In this document: positions 17,174-27,213 of the stretch, in pieces
Position numbering within the stretch: position 1 is the stretch's first letter
How the letters are laid out: each line of letters opens with the position of its first letter
Assembly: GCA_016713175.1 (NCBI GenBank)
Contig: JADJPQ010000003.1
Span: 186,001 to 250,000 of the forward strand
Direction of reading: 5' to 3'
Origin: Planctomycetota bacterium
GTDB lineage: Bacteria > Planctomycetota > UBA1135 > UBA2386
Length of the DNA: 64,000 nucleotides
Notes under the pieces: model-generated
What the model saw: the letters and a program-made list of their open reading frames with translations, nothing else
Databases searched by the model: none
Told to the model about the DNA's origin: nothing
Program-made: the position numbers and the translations under genes

Positions 17174-20100
17174 ATGACTGCCGCCGGCGAGGACCCACGC
17201 GCGCTGTTCCCCGCGGCCGCCTTCGCCGACCGCTACCTCGTCGACACGGTCTGGACCGGCGGCGAAGGCCAGACCGCGCTGGTGCGTTCCCGCCAGGGTG
17301 ATGCGACGGCCGTCATCAAAGTGCTGCATCAGGACGTCGCGCCGGCCGAAGCCTCGCTGCTGCTGTCGCTGCGCCATCCGGCCATCCCCGCCGTGCGCGA
17401 GATCGGTCGCCTGCCGGACGGCCGCGCCTTCCTGATCCGCGATCACATTGTCGGCCGCACGCTGGCCACGGCGATGCCGTTGACCGCCGACGTCGCCGTG
17501 CCGATCGCGCGCCAGGCGCTCGAGGTGCTCGCCTACGTGCACCTGCGCGGCATCCTCCACCTCGACCTGAAGCCGCAGAACCTGATTCTCGGCGACGACG
17601 GCACGCTGTTCGTGCTCGACTTCGGCCTCGGCGTGCGGCAGGGCGAACGCGCCGCCGGCGGCACGCCGTTCTTCGCCGCGCCCGAGCAACTGCTCGGCGG
17701 CACGCCCGATCCGCGCTCCGATCTGTTCGCGCTCGGCGCCGTGCTGGTCGTCGCGCTGTGGCCGCACGGTGGCAAACCGCCGCTGCAGCGGTTCCTGCAG
17801 TGCTTCCCACAGCAGACGTTCTGGCACGCCGCAGACATCCGCGCCGACGACTTCCCGGCGCCATTTCCGCGCTTCCTCGAACGGCTGCTGGCACGCCGAC
17901 CGCAGCGGCGCTTCGGCGATGCGCAGGAGGCCCTGGAGTTCCTGGTCGGCGGTGCCGGCCGGCCATCGCGCAGCCTGCTTGCCCCCGATGCCGTGGGCTG
18001 GTTCGGCGACGAACTGACGGCCGCCGCCACCGCGGCCGGCGATGGCGATGTCATCCTCGCGGGCGGCACGGCCGCCGATCGCCAGCGGCTGGGCATGCAT
18101 CTGCTGTGCACGTTGCCCGACGTGAAGGAGCTGGCGCCGACCGCAGCGGAGTTGCGGGTCCGTCGCGGCGGTGGCGCCGGCCTGCACTGGTCCGTGCCCG
18201 AACTTCGCCGCGATCGCCTGGCGCCCTGGCTCGATGCCACCCTGGGCCTGCCGGCGCCAGCGCTGGACCCGACCATCGACTGGTTGCGACAGCAAGGTCC
18301 AGACGTCGGCGCCACCATGCTGCGCTTGTGCGACGCCGGCGAGATCGTGCCCGACGGCAGCCGTTGGAGCTGGCCGGCCGCTGCCGCTGGCCGGTTGCGC
18401 CGCGACTGGGTCGCCGCCCCGGTTGCCGCAACCACGGATGCAGTGCGCACCGCGCTGGCTGCCGGTGATGCGCGGCGGGCGTTCCACGGCTGGTCGCGGC
18501 TGCGCGGCATCTCGGCCGACGAGGACCACGCGCTGCGGCACGAACTGGTACCAGCACTGCTGCGCGACGGCGACCCGGCGCGCGCCCTGCCGCTGACCGG
18601 CGATCTGCCGCTGCTGCGCCTGCATTGCCTGTTCGATCTCGGCCGCCCGACCGACGCCGTGGCCGCGCTGCCAGCTGCGCGGGCCGCCGCCACCTCGAGC
18701 GCCGATCGCCGACGTCTCGCGCGCATCGAGGCCCAGCTACACGCCGCCCGCGGGCAGCCGGCCGAAGCGCTGCAGCAACTGCGCACGGCGCTGGGCAGCG
18801 AGCGGAGCCCGCGCGAGACCCAGGCCGAGGCGGTACTGCTGGAGATGGTCGGCCGCACCGACGAAGCGCACACGCGGCTGCGCGCACTGTTGCCGGCCCT
18901 GACAGCCGCAGACTCGCCGTTCCTGCGCGCCGCCGTACAGACTTCGCTTGGCCTGATCGAGCGGCGCCGCGGCGAACACGACAGTGCCCGCCAGCGCTTC
19001 GAAGATGCGCGCACGTTGCTGTTCCGGCTCGGACACGCCCGCCACGCCGCCACTGCCGCCGCCAACCTCGGGCTCGCCCTCCGCGACCTCGGTCGGGTCG
19101 ATGCCGCCGTCGAATCGCTGCGGCAGGCGCGCTCGTTGTTCCTGCATGTCGGCGATGCCACCGGTGCGGCGATCGTCGAGGCCAACCTCGGCATCACCGC
19201 GCTGAACGCTGGCGACCCACTGGCCGCCGAACGCCGCCTGCAACCGGCGATCGTCGAACTGCGCCGACTCGGTTCGCATGCGGCCGCCGCGATGGCGACG
19301 GTGATGCTGGCCAAGGCGCAGGCGCAACAGGGTCACGCCGGCGCTGCCCGGGCAACCCTCCTCGACCTGGAACCACAGACCGCCGATACACTGCGGGCCG
19401 AGGTCGACGCCATCCGCGAACTGCTCGTCGCGGCATCCGCGTCGCCACCGCCGTCGTCTTCGGCATCCCCGTCCCCACCTGTCGTGTCCGACCCATCCGC
19501 CCCGAATCGCGAACTGTTCCGCACGTTCCTGGCGGTCAACCGCCGGCTGGCCCACGAGTCCGACCTCGAGAAGGCGATGGCCTACCTGCTCGAAGCGGCG
19601 GTCACGCTGAGCGGCGGCCGCACCGGCTACCTGCTGGTCGCGCGTCCCGACGGCCTGCGCCGTGAGTTCCAGTCCGGCGCCACCGAGCCGACCGGACAGG
19701 CGTTCTCGCGTTCGCTCGCCAATCGCGCGATGCAGCTGCGCCGCACGCTGACCGGCGACGACGGCCTCGCCGACCGCGAACTCGCCGACATGCCGAGCAT
19801 CCGCAACCTGCAGGTGCGCTCGGCGATCTGTTCGCCGTTCGCCTCGTCGACCGGCGCCGAGGGCGCGATTTACGTCGAGCACGCCGGTCGCGCCGGGGTG
19901 TTCACCGCGCAGGACAAGGAGAACCTGGAAGTGCTGGCCGATCAGGCCGCGATCGCCGTCGATCGGATGCTGCGGGAGGAACGGTTGGCCGCCGAACTCG
20001 AGCACAGCCAACGCGAACTCGCGGTCGTGCAGCGCACCGCGCGGCGCGAACCGACGACCTTGATCGGCGACAGCGCCGTGATGCGGGAACTGCGGGCGCA

Positions 20101-21022
20101 GATCGACAAGCTGGCGCAGCACGATCTGTCGGTGCTGATCCTCGGCGAGACCGGCACCGGCAAGGAACTGGTGGCGCGATCGATCCACGAATCCGGCCCG
20201 CGGCGCAAGGGCCCGTTCGTCGCCGAGAACTGCAGTGCCCTGCCGGCCGAACTGATGGAACGTGAACTGTTCGGCCACGTCGAAGGCGCGTTCACCGGCG
20301 CCGATCGCGATCGACCGGGCCTGCTCGAACTGGCCAGCGGCGGCACGTTGTTCCTCGACGAGGTCGGCGACATGCCGGCGGCGCTGCAGGTCAAACTGCT
20401 GCGCGCGCTGCAGGAGAAAGCGATCCGACGCGTCGGCGGCGGCAAGACCATCCCGGTCGATCTGCGCATCCTGGCGGCGACCCACAAGGACCTGCGCGGC
20501 ATGGTGACGCGCGGCGAGTTCCGCGAGGACCTGTTCTTCCGGCTGGCGGCGATGGAACTGCGGGTGCCGCCGCTGCGCGAACGGGCCGGCGATGTCGGCC
20601 TGCTGGCCCGGACGTTCCTCGATCGCCTGAACAAGCAGCACGGTGAGTCGCGCAAGTTGCACGAGGCAGCCTTGCGGCAACTGCAGTCCCATCGCTGGCC
20701 CGGCAACGTTCGCGAACTCGAACACGTGATGGCGCGCGCGTTCCTGCTCGCCGAAGGCGAGACGATCACCGACCTGCATCTGCCGGTGGTTGCGGCGCCC
20801 GTCGCCGAGGCCGGAACCGCCGCGCCCGCACCGACGGTGCCGGTGGCGCCGGTCGAATCGCCCTGGCCCGTGCTGACCCTGGCCGAGGCCGAACGCCGCA
20901 CGGTGCTGGCGGCGCTGGCGGCCTGCGGTGGCGACAAGACGAAGGCGGCGCGCACGCTCGACATCTCGCGGACGGCGCTCTACGAGAAACTGAAGCGATA
21001 CGGCCAGGGTCGCAGCGAGTAG
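17174..21022 (+). CDS. Ser/Thr kinase - TPR - GAF - sigma54-activator AAA+ - Fis-HTH fusion regulator
   Basis: The single 1282-residue frame holds five parts. Residues 21-258 form a Hanks-type kinase with Lys49, HLDLKPQN (129-136), DFG (149-151) and APE (169-171). Residues about 430-770 are TPR-like helical repeats ([20 protein letters not shown]). A GAF domain spans about 790-935. An AAA+ sigma54-interaction domain follows, with Walker A GETGTGKE near 990-997, the GAFTGA loop near 1038 and a Walker B/second-region set ([10 protein letters not shown]). A Fis-type helix-turn-helix ends the protein ([19 protein letters not shown]). The GAFTGA loop contacts sigma54 RNA polymerase, so this protein probably activates sigma54 promoters in response to phosphorylation or a GAF ligand. 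It lies three bases after the methyltransferase gene. Confidence 0.92.
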   Translation: MTAAGEDPRALFPAAAFADRYLVDTVWTGGEGQTALVRSRQGDATAVIKVLHQDVAPAEASLLLSLRHPAIPAVREIGRLPDGRAFLIRDHIVGRTLATAMPLTADVAVPIARQALEVLAYVHLRGILHLDLKPQNLILGDDGTLFVLDFGLGVRQGERAAGGTPFFAAPEQLLGGTPDPRSDLFALGAVLVVALWPHGGKPPLQRFLQCFPQQTFWHAADIRADDFPAPFPRFLERLLARRPQRRFGDAQEALEFLVGGAGRPSRSLLAPDAVGWFGDELTAAATAAGDGDVILAGGTAADRQRLGMHLLCTLPDVKELAPTAAELRVRRGGGAGLHWSVPELRRDRLAPWLDATLGLPAPALDPTIDWLRQQGPDVGATMLRLCDAGEIVPDGSRWSWPAAAAGRLRRDWVAAPVAATTDAVRTALAAGDARRAFHGWSRLRGISADEDHALRHELVPALLRDGDPARALPLTGDLPLLRLHCLFDLGRPTDAVAALPAARAAATSSADRRRLARIEAQLHAARGQPAEALQQLRTALGSERSPRETQAEAVLLEMVGRTDEAHTRLRALLPALTAADSPFLRAAVQTSLGLIERRRGEHDSARQRFEDARTLLFRLGHARHAATAAANLGLALRDLGRVDAAVESLRQARSLFLHVGDATGAAIVEANLGITALNAGDPLAAERRLQPAIVELRRLGSHAAAAMATVMLAKAQAQQGHAGAARATLLDLEPQTADTLRAEVDAIRELLVAASASPPPSSSASPSPPVVSDPSAPNRELFRTFLAVNRRLAHESDLEKAMAYLLEAAVTLSGGRTGYLLVARPDGLRREFQSGATEPTGQAFSRSLANRAMQLRRTLTGDDGLADRELADMPSIRNLQVRSAICSPFASSTGAEGAIYVEHAGRAGVFTAQDKENLEVLADQAAIAVDRMLREERLAAELEHSQRELAVVQRTARREPTTLIGDSAVMRELRAQIDKLAQHDLSVLILGETGTGKELVARSIHESGPRRKGPFVAENCSALPAELMERELFGHVEGAFTGADRDRPGLLELASGGTLFLDEVGDMPAALQVKLLRALQEKAIRRVGGGKTIPVDLRILAATHKDLRGMVTRGEFREDLFFRLAAMELRVPPLRERAGDVGLLARTFLDRLNKQHGESRKLHEAALRQLQSHRWPGNVRELEHVMARAFLLAEGETITDLHLPVVAAPVAEAGTAAPAPTVPVAPVESPWPVLTLAEAERRTVLAALAACGGDKTKAARTLDISRTALYEKLKRYGQGRSE

Positions 21023-22039
21023 TCACGACCCGCCGAACAGGCCGAGTTGCCGCGGCCGCGGCACCGCGACCTTGCGTTCGATCCGCACCTGCAGACCGAG
21101 TCGCGCGCACTGGATCCGGAACAACTGCTCGATCGCCTGCCAGCGCGGCCCTTCGCCGACCATCCGTCGGCCGAACCGCGACTCCTGCAGAGCGCCGCCG
21201 CGCACCTCCGCCAGCGCGGCAAACACCTTGTCGGCGCGCTGCGGCATCGCCGCCCGCAGTCGTTCCTCGAACACCGGCAGCACCTCCTGCGGCAGCCGCA
21301 ACAGGATCAGGAACGCACGACTGGCCCCGGCGGCCTTGGCCTGTTCCAGCACGGCAGGCACCTGGTGGTCGTTCAACCCTGGGATCACCGGCGCGACGGC
21401 GACGCCGACCGGGACGCCGGCGGCGGCCAAGGTCGCGAGCGTGCGCAGACGGCGTTCGGGTGACGGTGCCTGCGGCTCGATCGCCCGCGCATCGGCGGCA
21501 TCGGCGAACGGAATGCTGACGAACACCGACGCACCGGCGCCGCGCGCCATCGCCGCGAGCAGGTCGACATCGCGTTCGATCAACGCACCCTTGGTGATCA
21601 CGTTCACCGGCTGCTGCAGGTCGCGACACGCCTGCAGGCACGCGCGCGTCACGCCGTAGCTCGCCTCCAAGGGCTGGTAGCAGTCGGTGACTCCGGAGAA
21701 CGCCAGTACTTCGCCGCGCATCGCGGCGCTGCGGGCCCCCAACTCGGCGCGCAGCAGGTCGGCGGCATTGGTCTTGACGACGATCTTGCGTTCGAAGTCG
21801 GTGCCGGCGCCGAAGTCGAGGTACTGATGCGACGGCCGCGCGTAGCAATACGCGCAACCGTGCAGGCAGCCGCGGTACGGGTTGACGCTCCAGGTGAACG
21901 GGATGTCGGGGCTGTCGTTGCGGCTCAGGATCGACTTCGCCTGCTCTTCGAACACCTGCAGCGGCGCCGCCGGCGGCGGTTCCAGCAGTTCGACGTGGTG
22001 GCTGTGCCACGGATTCGGTGGATTGGCGACGGACCGCAC
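21023..22039 (-). CDS. PA0069-family radical SAM protein
   Basis: The product contains the radical SAM cluster motif CLHGCAYCYARP (C-x3-C-x2-C) preceded by VNPYRGC, the mark of the PA0069/Rv2578c and spore-photoproduct-lyase-related branch. Later motifs FSGVTDCYQPLE and NVITKGALIERDVDLL agree. The family binds a 4Fe-4S cluster and generates a deoxyadenosyl radical; its substrate is not established. The start is uncertain: GTG at 22039 fits the conserved ANPPNPW opening (338 residues), while a TTG at 22102 would add 21 residues; neither has a good Shine-Dalgarno. It ends directly next to the stop of the large regulator, convergently, with no gap, and it is divergent from the next gene. Confidence 0.9.
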   Translation of the reverse strand: MRSVANPPNPWHSHHVELLEPPPAAPLQVFEEQAKSILSRNDSPDIPFTWSVNPYRGCLHGCAYCYARPSHQYLDFGAGTDFERKIVVKTNAADLLRAELGARSAAMRGEVLAFSGVTDCYQPLEASYGVTRACLQACRDLQQPVNVITKGALIERDVDLLAAMARGAGASVFVSIPFADAADARAIEPQAPSPERRLRTLATLAAAGVPVGVAVAPVIPGLNDHQVPAVLEQAKAAGASRAFLILLRLPQEVLPVFEERLRAAMPQRADKVFAALAEVRGGALQESRFGRRMVGEGPRWQAIEQLFRIQCARLGLQVRIERKVAVPRPRQLGLFGGS

Positions 22040-22121
22040 GGCGCCAGGATACCGCGGCACACAGGCTCGCGTCGGCTCGTGGCCGCTGGACGTGGCCGCC
22101 AACGGTGGTCACGATCGGTGC

Positions 22122-23465
22122 ATGGCTCCCCGCTATGCCCTCGCCGCCGCGTTCACTCTGCTGTTCGCCCCGCTCAGCCCCACGCAGTCCGGCTGGACGA
22201 CCATCTCGAGTCCGGTCTACCCCGACTGGATCAGCGCCACCGCCTACGATCCGCAGCAGCAGGTGCTGTGGTCGTTCCGGTTCTTCGGCGGACTGGTCGA
22301 CGTGCACACCTTCGACGGCGCCACCTGGACCGTCGTGCCGCAGGCCAGCGCGCCGCAAACCAGCATCCTCGGCGGCTCCCGTGCGATCTTCGACCCCGTC
22401 CGCAACGTGTTCGTGCACACGATGACGAACTCGAACTTCCAGCTGCAGACCTGGGAATGGGACCGGCACACGTGGACGCTGCGCAACACGCGGAGCTCGC
22501 CGAGCAACATGCCGGCCCTGGCCTTCCATGCCGGCCGGGGGACGGTGTTCGGGGTCAACAGCCAATTCAGCGGTTCGATCACGACGCTGCAGCTGTTCGA
22601 GTGGCTGCCGCCGAACTGGGTGCTGCGCACGACCCTGCAGGGTCAGATCGACAGCCACGACCTGGCCTACCACCCCGGGCTGGACGAACTCGTGCTCGTC
22701 TACCGCGTCGACGGCCTGCACCGCACCCGGAGCTGGAACGGGCAACGCTGGCTCGATCTGGTGCCGCCACAGCTCAGCGAGTCCTACCTGAACATCACAT
22801 GGGACCCGGCGCACCAACGCTTGCTCGCATTCCAAAACAGCTTCGCCATGGGCACCTGGGAGCTCACCGCGACCGGCTGGCGCAACCACGCGCGCTCGCT
22901 CGTGCCGCCCTACGGCGCCGGTTTCGGCTGGAGCTTCACGCCGATGCCACACCTGGACCGCATCGCGATGGTGCAGAACCAGCCGTATCTGGCCACCCGC
23001 ACCGGCACCTACCTGTACGACCATGCCGAACCGCTTGCCGCACGCTACGAGCAGTTCGCGCCCGGGTGCCCCGGCAGCAACGGCGTGCCCACGCTCGGTG
23101 CCGCTCCTGGCAGCGAACCGTGGCTGGGCTCCAACTTCGTCGTGCAGATCGGCAACCTGCCCGCGACCACGCCCTTCGTCGCGCTGACGACCGGCTTCGA
23201 TGCCCGCACGTGGCAGGGCCAGCCGCTGCCGCGCGACCTGACGTTCGTCGGGATGCCTGGCTGCGCCGTCTACTACAGCCCGCTCTTCCTGGGCAGTTGG
23301 CCACCATCCGGCGGCTCGGTGTCGGTCGAGCTGCCCCTGCCCGCAAGTCTCGATCTGCTGGGCCAGCCCTTCTATCACCAGGCATTGGTGGCAGATCCGC
23401 TCGCTGGCAATCCGGCCGGCGCCGTCGTCAGCAACGCGATGTTCGGCGTTGGCGGCTGGCGCTGA
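22122..23465 (+). CDS. Secreted beta-propeller-like protein with planctomycete-type C-terminal domain
   Basis: The 447-residue protein has a signal peptide and then Kelch-like repeats with recurring aromatic strands: ATAYDPQQQVLWSF, SRAIFDPVRNVFVH, PALAFHAGRGTVFG, HDLAYHPGLDELVLV and ITWDPAHQRLLAF. These correspond to roughly six blades of about 45 residues. The final 125 residues, beginning FAPGCPGSNGVPTLGAAPG, form the same C-terminal domain as in other secreted proteins here, with a conserved GCPGSNG start and an LPLPASLDLLGQPFYHQ end. The role is probably binding or structural. The ATG is closely followed by the signal peptide, but no clear Shine-Dalgarno is seen. Confidence 0.82.
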   Translation: MAPRYALAAAFTLLFAPLSPTQSGWTTISSPVYPDWISATAYDPQQQVLWSFRFFGGLVDVHTFDGATWTVVPQASAPQTSILGGSRAIFDPVRNVFVHTMTNSNFQLQTWEWDRHTWTLRNTRSSPSNMPALAFHAGRGTVFGVNSQFSGSITTLQLFEWLPPNWVLRTTLQGQIDSHDLAYHPGLDELVLVYRVDGLHRTRSWNGQRWLDLVPPQLSESYLNITWDPAHQRLLAFQNSFAMGTWELTATGWRNHARSLVPPYGAGFGWSFTPMPHLDRIAMVQNQPYLATRTGTYLYDHAEPLAARYEQFAPGCPGSNGVPTLGAAPGSEPWLGSNFVVQIGNLPATTPFVALTTGFDARTWQGQPLPRDLTFVGMPGCAVYYSPLFLGSWPPSGGSVSVELPLPASLDLLGQPFYHQALVADPLAGNPAGAVVSNAMFGVGGWR

Positions 23466-23537
23466 AACCCGTTCACCCGCGCACCACCCGCCGCGCTGAA
23501 CCGGTTCCGGCAGGCACGGGTACCATGCATCTGCCGC

Positions 23538-26441
23538 ATGTCCGACAGCACCGCCCCCACGGAAGGCCCGGAGCACCTGCTGCTGCACGGCGACTTCGTG
23601 CGCCGGCTGGCGCGGCAACTGCTGCGCGACAGCAACGCCGCCGAAGACATCGTGCAGCAGACCTGGCTGGCGACGATGCGCCGCCCGCCAGGAGAACCCA
23701 CCGCGCCGCGTTCGTGGTTGGCCACCATCGTACGGCGGCTGGTGCAGCGGTATCGCCGCGGCGAACAGCGCGAACTGGCGCGACGGCAGGCCGTGGCCCG
23801 GCCGGAAGGAACGGTACCCACCGACGTCATCGTCGAACGCGAAGCGGCGCGCAGCCGCGTCGTCGCGGCGGTGCTGACGCTGACCGAGCCGATCCGGACG
23901 ACGGTGCTGCTGCGCTTCTTCGACGACCTGCCGCCGCGGGTGATCGCCCGGCGGCTTCAGGTGCCGGTCGAAACGGTGCGAACGCGGATCAAGCGTGGCC
24001 TCGCGCAGTTGCGCGAACGCCTCGACCACGAAACTCAACGCCGCGACTGGCGCGCGATGCTGCTGCCTTTGGCCGGCCAGGGTCTCGACCTGGCCATCGG
24101 ACCGACGATCACAGGAGTGTTGTGGATGAGTGCCCAAACCAAGCTCGCCCTGTTCGCCGCCGGCTGTGTCGGAGCCCTGGTCTGGCTGTGGTGGCCCGAA
24201 GGCACCCCGACCGTCGATCCTGCGGTGACCGCAGCTGCCAGTTCCACGCCAACCACGGCAACCGCCGCCCTGCCGGAGAACCAGGCAGCCCCGGCCACGA
24301 CGCTACCCGCCCCCGGTGAACGCACGGCCGTCGGCAGTGCGGTGACCGCGCCGACCGGTTCCTTGCGGATCCAGCTGGTCTGGGCCGCGGATCGGCAACC
24401 GGCCGCCACCGTGCTGGTGACGCTGCTGCCGCGCGGCGCCGACCCGCAGCTCGACGAGTTGCAGGCGACCAGCGACGCCGACGGCATCGTCGAGTTCACC
24501 GGGCTCGCACCCGGCAGCTGGCGACCACGGGTCCATCGCGGCGACGAGCAGTCCGGTCCGCGCACCGAGATCAAGCCGGGCGAGCGGACGGAGATCACGA
24601 TGCCGGTCGATGCCGGCATGCACGTCCGCGGCGTCGTCGTCGATGCCCAGGACCGCCCGATCGCCGCTGCCGCCGTCGTCGTCGCCGGCTGGGGCGGCGG
24701 CACCTGCCGGCGCATCGGCACCAGCGGCGCCGATGGCACGTTCGTCGTGCGGCACATCGCCACGCACTGCCACATCGGCGCGATCGCGCCGGGCCACGCA
24801 CCGTCGCCGATGCACCAGTTCACCGCGCAGGTCGGCGCCGAGAACGAACTGCGGATCGTGCTGGGCGACGGCGCCGCGCTCACCGGCGTCGTGCTGGACC
24901 CGCGGCAGCAACCGGTCGCCGACGCGCTCGTCCGCATCGGCAGCACCGAACAACGGCACCACAAGCTCGCCGACGGCCGCGACGCCATGGCCCCGCAACC
25001 GCAGGTCGTGCGCACGGACGCGCAAGGCCGGTTCCATGCCGCCGCCGTCACGCCCGGACCGCTGCCGGTCGCGGTTCGCGCTGCCGATCTGGCGCCGTGG
25101 CAGCAGACGATCGAAGCGGCTACGGGCACCACGCAGTCGCTGACGATCCACCTGCAGGCGGGCGTGTCGCTGCAAGGCCTCGTTCGCGACGATCGCGGAC
25201 AACCGGTTGCCAAGGCCGAGGTGAGCATCGGCGAGTGGGACGACATCGGCCAGCGCGGCCTGGTGACCGGCGACGACGGCGCGTTCGCGTGCACCGGCCT
25301 GGCCATCGGCGAACTGAAGGTCCGGGTCGCCACCGACACCGGCAAGGCGGAAACCACTCTGCACGGCGCGCCTGGGCAGACACTGCGCTGGGATCCGGTG
25401 CTCACGGCCGGACTCGAACTGCGCGGACGGGTCGTGCTCGAGAACGGCAATGCGACCGACCACGTGATGATCGATGCCCACGCCGAGGACTCGCCGGACA
25501 TCCGTTGGGGGGCATTCGCGAACACCGACGCGGAGGGCCGCTTCGTGCTGCGCAACTGCCCGCCCGGACGAACGCTGCACCTGACCTTCCGGCGCATGAG
25601 TGTGTTTCCGGAGCTGGTGCTGCGGGGAGTTGTCGTCGGCGCCGAAGAACTGGTCGTGACGCTGCCGGCGATGACGCCGGTGTTCCTCGAGGGCAAGGTC
25701 CTCGATCCCGACGGCAAGCCGCTGCCGAACGTGCATGCGTCGCCGTCGATTCTCGGTGATGGCGGCTCCCCGGCCGAGACGGTCGATCCGGCGACCGGCA
25801 CGTTCCGCTACGGGCCGTATCCGCCCGGTGAGTACACGCTGCACTTCCGGGCCGACGGCTTCCCGCCCGTGAGCGTGCCCTACCGAGCGGTCGCCGCCGG
25901 TGAAACCTGGAACCTCGGCGAACTGCGGTTCACGCGCGGTGGCCGAGTGGCCATCAGCATCGTCGGCCCCGGCGGCATGCTGCCCGACGACCTCAGTGTG
26001 ACGTTGCTCGAACCGGCCGGCCGCGCTCGCGCCCGCGTGGACTTGAAGGACGGAACGGTGGTCAGCGACCTGTTGCCGCCGGGTTCGTACTTCGCCCAAC
26101 TGACCCATCCAACGCTGACCGCCGCTCGGCAACAGTTCGAGATCGTTGCGGGCGCGCAGGCACAGGTTGCGTTGCACGCGACGGGCGGAGTGCCGACCAC
26201 CATCCGGCTGAACGAGGCGCTGGTCGGCATCGGCGCGGCAGTAGCCACGATCAGCAACTCGACCGGCCGCACGATCGCCACCTGTTCGATCTGGAACTCA
26301 CGGAGCGGGTTCACGACGACCCTGGCCTTGCCCGCTGGCGAGTACCGCTTGAGCGTCGACCAGAGGCAGCGTTCCGGCGTGGCGAATTTGACCGTTGCCG
26401 AGCCTTCGAGCGCGGTCGACGTGACTTTGCGCGACCGCTGA
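23538..26441 (+). CDS. ECF sigma factor fused to membrane-anchored CnaB-like repeat region
   Basis: The single 967-residue frame begins as an ECF sigma factor: region 2 near residues 15-75 (LLRDSNAAEDIVQQTWLATM) and region 4 near 110-165 (LTEPIRTTVLLRFFDDLPP, then VETVRTRIKRGLAQLRERL). Residues 201-219 are one membrane helix (TKLALFAAGCVGALVWLWW). The remaining about 740 residues are Ala/Pro/Thr-rich linker plus repeated carboxypeptidase-regulatory or CnaB-like beta sandwiches (RGVVVDAQDRPIAAAAVVV, TGVVLDPRQQPVADALVRI, QGLVRDDRGQPVAKAEVSI, EGKVLDPDGKPLPNVHASP). The helix would put the sigma part inside and the repeats outside. An in-frame ATG at 24126 with AGGAG eight bases upstream sits exactly before the helix, so the repeat part may also be made separately. 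Confidence 0.9.
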   Translation: MSDSTAPTEGPEHLLLHGDFVRRLARQLLRDSNAAEDIVQQTWLATMRRPPGEPTAPRSWLATIVRRLVQRYRRGEQRELARRQAVARPEGTVPTDVIVEREAARSRVVAAVLTLTEPIRTTVLLRFFDDLPPRVIARRLQVPVETVRTRIKRGLAQLRERLDHETQRRDWRAMLLPLAGQGLDLAIGPTITGVLWMSAQTKLALFAAGCVGALVWLWWPEGTPTVDPAVTAAASSTPTTATAALPENQAAPATTLPAPGERTAVGSAVTAPTGSLRIQLVWAADRQPAATVLVTLLPRGADPQLDELQATSDADGIVEFTGLAPGSWRPRVHRGDEQSGPRTEIKPGERTEITMPVDAGMHVRGVVVDAQDRPIAAAAVVVAGWGGGTCRRIGTSGADGTFVVRHIATHCHIGAIAPGHAPSPMHQFTAQVGAENELRIVLGDGAALTGVVLDPRQQPVADALVRIGSTEQRHHKLADGRDAMAPQPQVVRTDAQGRFHAAAVTPGPLPVAVRAADLAPWQQTIEAATGTTQSLTIHLQAGVSLQGLVRDDRGQPVAKAEVSIGEWDDIGQRGLVTGDDGAFACTGLAIGELKVRVATDTGKAETTLHGAPGQTLRWDPVLTAGLELRGRVVLENGNATDHVMIDAHAEDSPDIRWGAFANTDAEGRFVLRNCPPGRTLHLTFRRMSVFPELVLRGVVVGAEELVVTLPAMTPVFLEGKVLDPDGKPLPNVHASPSILGDGGSPAETVDPATGTFRYGPYPPGEYTLHFRADGFPPVSVPYRAVAAGETWNLGELRFTRGGRVAISIVGPGGMLPDDLSVTLLEPAGRARARVDLKDGTVVSDLLPPGSYFAQLTHPTLTAARQQFEIVAGAQAQVALHATGGVPTTIRLNEALVGIGAAVATISNSTGRTIATCSIWNSRSGFTTTLALPAGEYRLSVDQRQRSGVANLTVAEPSSAVDVTLRDR
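24113..24128 (+). promoter_or_regulatory. Internal Shine-Dalgarno and in-frame ATG at the sigma/membrane-domain boundary
   Basis: AGGAG at 24113-24117 is eight bases ahead of an ATG at 24126. This is a better ribosome site than the one at the gene's own start (23538). The ATG is in frame with the sigma factor, without an intervening stop, and would give a separate product starting MSAQTKLALFAAGCVGALVW, which is a normal N-terminal membrane anchor. Confidence 0.6.
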
Positions 26442-26568
26442 TTCTCGATCGAACCCGACGACCACCTGTCGGCCGGTGGCACCGGATTGCGTCCGTCCGG
26501 GGCGGCAGCCCGCATTCCTCGCGGCTGCATAAGCACCCGCCTGACCCCGACTCCTGGGAGAGACGCCG

Positions 26569-27213
26569 ATGACCCCCTGGTTCCGCAACTCGGACCGCCG
26601 CAACCAACCAGGTAGCCTCTCCGATGGCGTGAAGACCTCGCCGCCGCAACCGGCCACGCTGGCTCGCGATCGCGCCCTGATCCAGCGCTGGCAACAAGGC
26701 GATCAGGATGCCGGTCTCGAACTGCTCGACCACTATGCAGCGTTGACGCGACTGGTCGCGTTCCGGCTCGGCGTGCGCGACCAGCAGGCCGTGCTTGACC
26801 TCTACCAGGACCTCGTCGTGCGCGTGCTCGAGAAGCTGCCGACGCTCGATGAGCAGATCACCGCCAGCTTCGCCGGCTGGCTGGCCTGGCAGGTCCGCGA
26901 CCTGGCGCAACGTCGAACGCGCGGCATGGCGCGCGGCACCATCGAGTACGAGACGTGGATGGGCGAGACCGCCGCCGACCCGGCCGCCCGGGTCACGGCC
27001 TGGGACGCGATCCAGGTCTGCCAGCGCGACCTGTCCGAACGCGAACGCACGGTCTTCCGGCTGCGCTACCTCGAGGGCCTGTCGTTGCAGGAAATCGCCG
27101 ATCGCATGGCCAGCAACGCCAACGCGATCGCCCAGAGCATCTTCCGCCTCGTCCGCCGTATGCGCGAAGGCCTGCGCACGCAGGGGTACGATCTGTCCGG
27201 AGCTGAACCATGA
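26569..27213 (+). CDS. ECF-type RNA polymerase sigma factor
   Basis: The 214-residue protein has the sigma-2 pattern (LDLYQDLVVRVLEKLPTLDE) and a sigma-4 helix-turn-helix (LSERERTVFRLRYLEGLSL, then EIADRMASNANAIAQSIFRL). GGGAG lies eight bases before the ATG. The first about 40 residues are extra and low in structure. Its stop overlaps the ATG of the following gene (ATGA), which encodes a zinc-finger membrane protein, so the two form a sigma/anti-sigma pair. It would direct transcription of envelope or stress genes; its promoters cannot be read from this window. Confidence 0.9.
   Translation: MTPWFRNSDRRNQPGSLSDGVKTSPPQPATLARDRALIQRWQQGDQDAGLELLDHYAALTRLVAFRLGVRDQQAVLDLYQDLVVRVLEKLPTLDEQITASFAGWLAWQVRDLAQRRTRGMARGTIEYETWMGETAADPAARVTAWDAIQVCQRDLSERERTVFRLRYLEGLSLQEIADRMASNANAIAQSIFRLVRRMREGLRTQGYDLSGAEP

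Noticed and set aside
22040..22102. TTG start for the radical SAM gene
   Set aside because: The added residues do not look conserved and there is no Shine-Dalgarno; the GTG at 22039 fits the family opening better, though this remains uncertain.
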